Positions 60,022 to 64,000 of a stretch of DNA of 64,000 nucleotides are shown piece by piece. The stretch covers positions 101,314 to 165,313 of the forward strand of contig DF239655.1 of the NCBI GenBank assembly GCA_000507305.1, given 5' to 3'. The notes under the pieces were generated by a model, which was not told the DNA's origin, searched no databases, and saw only the letters and a program-made list of their open reading frames with translations. The translations under genes and the position numbers were made by a program. Numbering within the stretch: the first letter of the stretch is position 1; every line of letters begins with the position of its first letter. The DNA comes from Breviolum minutum Mf 1.05b.01 (Eukaryota > Sar > Dinophyceae > Suessiales > Symbiodiniaceae).

Positions 60022-60537
60022 ATGTCAAAACATCCGATTTGGTGTGGTTTGCTACCTTTAAGTGCGTTTTTAGGTAATCTTAACCCCTTACTGGTAAACA
60101 TTTTTTGGATTGGTTTTTTCAGAACAAAACCCCCTTCTAGTAGCACATTATATGCTCACGCTTTAGCCTGCTGGCTGCCATTTGCTTGGGATCACAGATT
60201 GGTGGCTCAAACCCCCGTCGTTTCTGAACAAAGATCTTCAACCACCCGGAATTTGAGGCTCAAAAATAGCCAATTGTTTCAACAAAAAACAGCCACTCTG
60301 GCAGTGTTCAAAACTTGTGATATGGTCGATGACTTAGATTTGCTTGTTCTTACGGTTGGAAATTGTGAATCATGGCATCAAGTAAAACATCACCACCAAA
60401 TTTCAAAAAAAAAATCTCCAACTTGTCCTTTTACCTTAGACAGAAAAAACTGTGAAGGTTCGATTCAGAAACCACTCGGAACCCATAGGTGGGACCAAGT
60501 TCAATTTATTCACCATAAAGATTGGTTATACATATAG
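60022..60537 (+). CDS. 171-codon ORF, second longest clear + frame
   Basis: ATG 60022 to TAG 60535-60537, uninterrupted and without visible repeats. A hydrophobic start (LPLSAFLGNLNPLLVNIF) is followed by a hydrophilic, His/Lys/Ser-rich part with MVDDLDLLVLTVGNCESW. AT-rich codons. Length is beyond the typical chance ORF here, but no family is recognised and translation is unproven. Confidence 0.38.
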   Translation: MSKHPIWCGLLPLSAFLGNLNPLLVNIFWIGFFRTKPPSSSTLYAHALACWLPFAWDHRLVAQTPVVSEQRSSTTRNLRLKNSQLFQQKTATLAVFKTCDMVDDLDLLVLTVGNCESWHQVKHHHQISKKKSPTCPFTLDRKNCEGSIQKPLGTHRWDQVQFIHHKDWLYI

Positions 60538-60751
60538 TTCCATCATTTCAGAAAAAACAAATCATAGAAAACAATATCCTCACTTCTCTTGAACCAACCT
60601 GACCTTATTCTAGGTGGTTCTTTCAATTGTTTAATCTTACCTTGATCCAATTTGACTGATACATGATATATATGAATAGATATAGTGTATTGAAGATATT
60701 GTAGATATTTTCACCGGTTCGAACTGGGCGGAACCCCCCCCAAGCACCCAG

Positions 60752-60934
60752 CTGTTTAACAGACCAGGCCTCAAGGCTGCTACCTTCCCTAAAGCTAATT
60801 ACGAAAAGAGGCACATGTTTTTTTTTCGAGTTTTAGTGGGGACCCCGGAGCCAATCATCCGTTTTGTAAATGGACCTTATAACTTACTTGGCCAATGGCT
60901 AGACTTGGAAAACTTTTTGGGATTACATATTTAG
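60752..60934 (+). CDS. Candidate exon without ATG, unknown
   Basis: GCACCCAG acceptor-like; 60 codons to TAG 60932-60934. The first half (LFNRPGLKAATFPKANYE) looks protein-like; the second half crosses a family F core (ACCTTATAACTTACTTGGCC) and is probably element sequence. Confidence 0.22.
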   Translation: MFNRPGLKAATFPKANYEKRHMFFFRVLVGTPEPIIRFVNGPYNLLGQWLDLENFLGLHI

Positions 60935-61175
60935 TAGGGAAAATAAAGTTCAAAGTTTTATTTCAGGGTTTCATTGGCTAAGTGAGATAAGTTATATAAC
61001 CCCTATAAAGATGGCAGAAATGGGTTTTTACTGGGGTGATATATATATATATATTTCACCTCCCAAAACAAGAACCGTCCCTTACTTGTAACTGGGTTGT
61101 TGGGGGCCCACTCTTTAACCCACTTTCATACACCCTGGAAGATTTTCACGGCTGGTTCACCTACAGCCATCACCC

Positions 61176-61391
61176 ATGAAAAGAAGGGAAAATGATCCAA
61201 GCCAAACCTCCATGATTCTGTTCCGGCCGTTAATCTTCACGGGTGTAGGCTCCACTTTGTTGCGTTGCAAGTCCCACGGACCGGGCCAACGGTGTTTCTC
61301 CAAACATACCCTCAAGAGTCGCTTCCTCTTCGCCATGGATGGCTTGTCGGAGAGTTTGTTGGAGAGAGCTATTGGGAGAGGTGAGGTTTAA
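61176..61391 (+). CDS. Candidate exon ending at GTGAGG
   Basis: ATG 61176; 71 codons, or ending at GGGAGAG|GTGAGG near 61380. It reads FRPLIFTGVGSTLLRCKS and FAMDGLSESLLERAIGR. No domain recognised. Confidence 0.33.
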   Translation: MKRRENDPSQTSMILFRPLIFTGVGSTLLRCKSHGPGQRCFSKHTLKSRFLFAMDGLSESLLERAIGRGEV

Positions 61392-61663
61392 AAAGCTGGA
61401 GACATGGGCTATTCTTTTCTTTAGGGTTTAACCCTCCCTGAAATTTAACAATAGATACCCCAAATCATTAGCCATGTTTGAAAGGAGATATCATCTTCCA
61501 AACCATCATTTTTGGTATCTATGTTAGTTTTTGGTGGCAACTTCACAATTTCTTTTAATGTTCATCCCCAAAATTTGTGAAATCATCCATTTTGACTTTT
61601 TTTTCAGAAGAGTTGAAAACGAACTAGTTCTTATTTAAAGGGTGTACCGATGGTGTACCAGGT

Positions 61664-61753
61664 GTACCCTCCCTGAAAATGGACGAATTTGTCCCCCAAA
61701 AAAGGTCTTCCAACCACTATTTTTCAGGGGACATGCTATTTGTGGGGGAGAGT
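61664..61753. mobile_element. Family A-like TIR element
   Basis: TACCCTCCCTGAAAATGGAC on the left, TTTGTGGGGGAGAGTA on the right; TTTGTCCCCCAAAA and TTTTTCAGGGGACA inner arms. Confidence 0.55.
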
Positions 61754-62001
61754 AACTTGAAAATGACAACTCTAGACATGAAAGAAAGTGAGTAGGTTTT
61801 GATTATAACCTTTTTATAACATCTGATGAAAGGGGTGTTTTTGTGCAACAACCCCCAGTTACTTCAAGAAACCCCATACGACTTGCTATACGCAACTTTA
61901 GAACATCAACGTAGACATTGTTTGTTGGTGAGGTTCTAGGTTAAATTTGATGTGAATTGAACACATTTATTGCGGAATTGTATGTATGTTGCGGGATATT
62001 T

Positions 62002-62107
62002 TCCCATACCATCCATGTACGGTATATTTACTGTACCTACACTTGGTTGTTTTTTAATGGGAAAATCTGGTAGATGTAGGTAAATACACAACACATGGAT
62101 GCTACAG
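62002..62107. mobile_element. Family E TIR element
   Basis: CCCATACCATCCATGTACGG on the left, CACATGGATGCTACAGG on the right; GTACCTACACTTGG / TAGATGTAGGTAAAT core. Confidence 0.6.
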
Positions 62108-62514
62108 GTTTGGGAAGGCAGTGATGGGGTCGCAATATAATAAGATGTGGTAGGTGGTTGCCATTGTGTTTGTTGAAGAAGAGAGGATTGCCGTTTGCTG
62201 TACTGCAAAGACTTAGACTCTGGATTTGAAAGTGCTGATGCTGTTTGGAAAAGCTTTGAAAGATGGTTTTAGGTTGCAACTGTCCTGTAGTTGAATAGAA
62301 TACTGAATACTTATATAGCTCATATGATATACTTAATAACCTCAAACTAACTATCAGTTGAGAACCACGGTTGACTGTACCACTAGACTCTTCAGGTAGG
62401 TGCCTGGTGTTCCATGTGTCGGTTTGTATGCTTGTGAAGCCCCTATTTTTGGTTTGAGCAGATGATACTTTTGACGCCATCCAATCCCAATCCCAATGAA
62501 ATAGGAGGAATTGG

Positions 62515-62727
62515 ATGGTTCTGTTGTTTTCTTTTTGCATGTTACAGTACAATTTCAAACGCCACATTGTTGTTGATTATACGCAAAAATCCAAAAACAT
62601 CCTTGTCCCGATGTTTTTCATGTTGGCCCACCTCTTCACAAAAAAAGTATACCTGGTCGTTAGAAAAAAGGCGAGGAGCTCGGGGGTATCTAAAATTTTA
62701 GTCATACTTCGGGGTTTAAGCAGCTAG
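62515..62727 (+). CDS. Candidate ORF, basic C-terminus
   Basis: 70 codons (acceptor-like CATGTTACAG at 62538-62547 inside): YNFKRHIVVDYTQKSKNI, FFMLAHLFTKKVYLVVRK and ARSSGVSKILVILRG. A second frame overlaps (62462-62701). Unknown. Confidence 0.3.
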   Translation: MVLLFSFCMLQYNFKRHIVVDYTQKSKNILVPMFFMLAHLFTKKVYLVVRKKARSSGVSKILVILRGLSS

Positions 62728-63002
62728 GTGTCAATCAGCACATCGTTGAAGAACTGTCAGTTTTACGGTGGCTTCCCATGGCTTCAAGGGTTGTTGTTGG
62801 CCTGGCAAGGTAGCATTTGGCTAACAGACTTGGCTGAGAAGTCACAACTGGTGCGGATCATGGGGATCATCGGGTGGTGAGTGATGCCGACCGTGCTGAC
62901 AGTAAAGGTTTGAGATGGATGTTTTTTGTTTAAGCATTAGGATTCCATCGGGGTGCCAGGTTTTTGTTAAGCGTACAATAACCTGGTGATCCAAAGTTGG
63001 TT

Positions 63003-63107
63003 TACCCTCCAGTAAACTAACATGGCAATAGAAATTCACCTTTTCCAATAGGAAATACATCTTCAAATGGTGGATTTTCCATTGCTATGTTAGTTTACCG
63101 GAGGGTA
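63003..63107. mobile_element. Family B TIR element, young copy 2
   Basis: TACCCTCCAGTAAACTAACA to TGTTAGTTTACCGGAGGGTA, 105 bp; almost identical to 37816-37920. Confidence 0.9.
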
Positions 63108-63340
63108 TAAGTTCACAATTTCTAAGTGATTGATAGCAGGAATCATCATCCCACCTACAAAAGAGGCCACATAGGTCATTTGATTTTGTGTGGAGCTGAG
63201 CTGTTCCCCCAACAGGGTCATTAAATTACTGATTTTTAAGGGGGAAATCAAACAAGTTGCAAATGTGTGGTCATTTTGAAGTGATTTCCCTTCGAATAGT
63301 GCATGAAGTTTGGGTTGCTAATTTAATGACTGTTGTCCCA

Positions 63341-63375
63341 TTAAAATATATGTATATATATATATATATATATTG
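63341..63375. repeat. (TA)n microsatellite
   Basis: AATATATGTATATATATATA and onward. Similar TA tracts occur at 4112, 13642, 22424, 45052 and 61042. Confidence 0.9.
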
Positions 63376-63641
63376 GTACTTACCTGAAGTTCATGGTGGG
63401 ATTTGTTCCAACATTTTTTTTGGTGGATGGGAATCCCTGAGCCTAACTATAGATTCCAGGCACTATTTTGTTCAAGACTTGTTTGTTCCAGGGTGAAGTC
63501 ACTCAGGTCAGTATATGAACATTCCAGGTAACCTTGCTTCTCTTGAGGTAACCTTGGATTTGTCTGTAAAGGTGAGGTGATTTCTTAGGGATTCTACCGT
63601 TGGATTCATCACCTCCTAAGGATGATAATCCACCTGTATGA

Positions 63642-63842
63642 GGCCAAGGGCCAGTTTATACTGGAAAGGTGATTGAGGCGTTCTTGGAGTTCAATAACGC
63701 TCAAGAGATGGCAGAAACGCAGCTTGCATTGAGATCCAACCAGTTTGGTACAATGACAAGCAAGCCGTTGTTTGCCAACCCAGCCGGTCCAAAGCCTCCA
63801 AAACGTGGAGATGGATATTCATGTAGAGGCGCAGAGCATTGA
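63642..63842 (+). pseudogene. Candidate frameshifted exon near the window end
   Basis: 66 codons open: VIEAFLEFNNAQEMAETQ, then KPLFANPAGPKPPKRG, TGA at 63840-63842. After about 63790 a second + frame (IDAKTSSLLGAAMASVLP, poly-Pro) looks better, so a frameshift or splice is likely. AFLEFNNAQEMAETQLAL recalls the end of an RNA-recognition motif, but weakly. Confidence 0.25.
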
Positions 63843-63965
63843 TGCAAAAACTTCCAGTTTACTGGGAGCTGCCATGGCAAGTGTGCTGCCTCCCCCTCCA
63901 CCGCCTTGCCTTTGCCGAAGTTTCTTCCCGAGGGAATGTCGTCGTCGTCATCCAGTCATAGATCT

Positions 63966-64000
63966 AGGGACCCTAAAACCAACAGTTTGCCCCTGAAAAT
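63966..64000. mobile_element. Family A TIR element, cut by window end
   Basis: Left half only: GACCCTAAAACCAACAG and TTTGCCCCTGAAAAT. Confidence 0.6.

Noticed and set aside
62037..62567. 176-codon minus-strand ORF
   Set aside because: Its C-terminal part crosses a family E element and its composition is low-information; treated as fortuitous.
62806..62830. An 18-nt GTAG...AACAG span between two open islands
   Set aside because: The phases do not agree, and 18 nt is too short for a normal intron.
1..64000. tRNA, rRNA, snRNA, CRISPR, riboswitch
   Set aside because: No cloverleaf, 5S/18S/28S blocks or regularly spaced repeat-spacer array were seen on reading both strands; a covariance-model search would be needed to exclude small RNAs.

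Overview
The window looks like nuclear DNA of a dinoflagellate, most likely a member of the Symbiodiniaceae. Four observations point that way. The only long, clear gene encodes a ubiquitin-like N-terminus followed by a tandem ankyrin array, an architecture I associate with expanded families in that group. Its ATG lies just downstream of a pyrimidine-rich CAG acceptor, as expected for spliced-leader trans-splicing or an intron end. There are no bacterial operons, Shine-Dalgarno sites or RNA genes. The remaining sequence is moderately AT-rich and packed with short inverted-repeat elements. Assignment to a genus is not possible from the sequence alone.

Layout. Bases 1-19,980 are a mosaic of short terminal-inverted-repeat (TIR) elements, simple repeats and short coding-like islands. 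The ubiquitin-like/ankyrin gene occupies 19,988-21,538 (+), with a decayed ankyrin unit just behind it. A different kind of repeat block (four copies of a ~121 bp unit plus a repeated small hairpin) lies at 22,740-23,660. From 23,700 to 64,000 the element mosaic resumes, interrupted by a 655-base assembly gap (38,192-38,846) inside tandem repeats. That gap is flanked by a perfect 17-bp inverted repeat.

The dominant content is at least 14 families of ~80-200 bp non-autonomous TIR elements, called A to O here. Most are flanked by TA and have ends beginning TA-CCCTCC or TA-CTGTTGAT, so they resemble Tc1/mariner-type MITEs. Several families carry GT near the 5' TIR and AG at the 3' TIR, so that a whole element could be removed as an intron. 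At a number of sites the reading frame on both sides agrees with exactly that splicing. I therefore suggest that many of these elements are introner-like, meaning they create introns. The structure of the ends is seen directly; the splicing is inference.

Caution on coding islands. In 64 kb, stop-free runs of 60 codons are expected by chance many times over, and my impression of coding character is subjective. The islands listed below (apart from the ankyrin gene) are candidates with low to moderate confidence. They are mostly on the + strand, have no recognisable domain, and need transcript evidence. No autonomous transposase, rRNA, tRNA or CRISPR was recognised.
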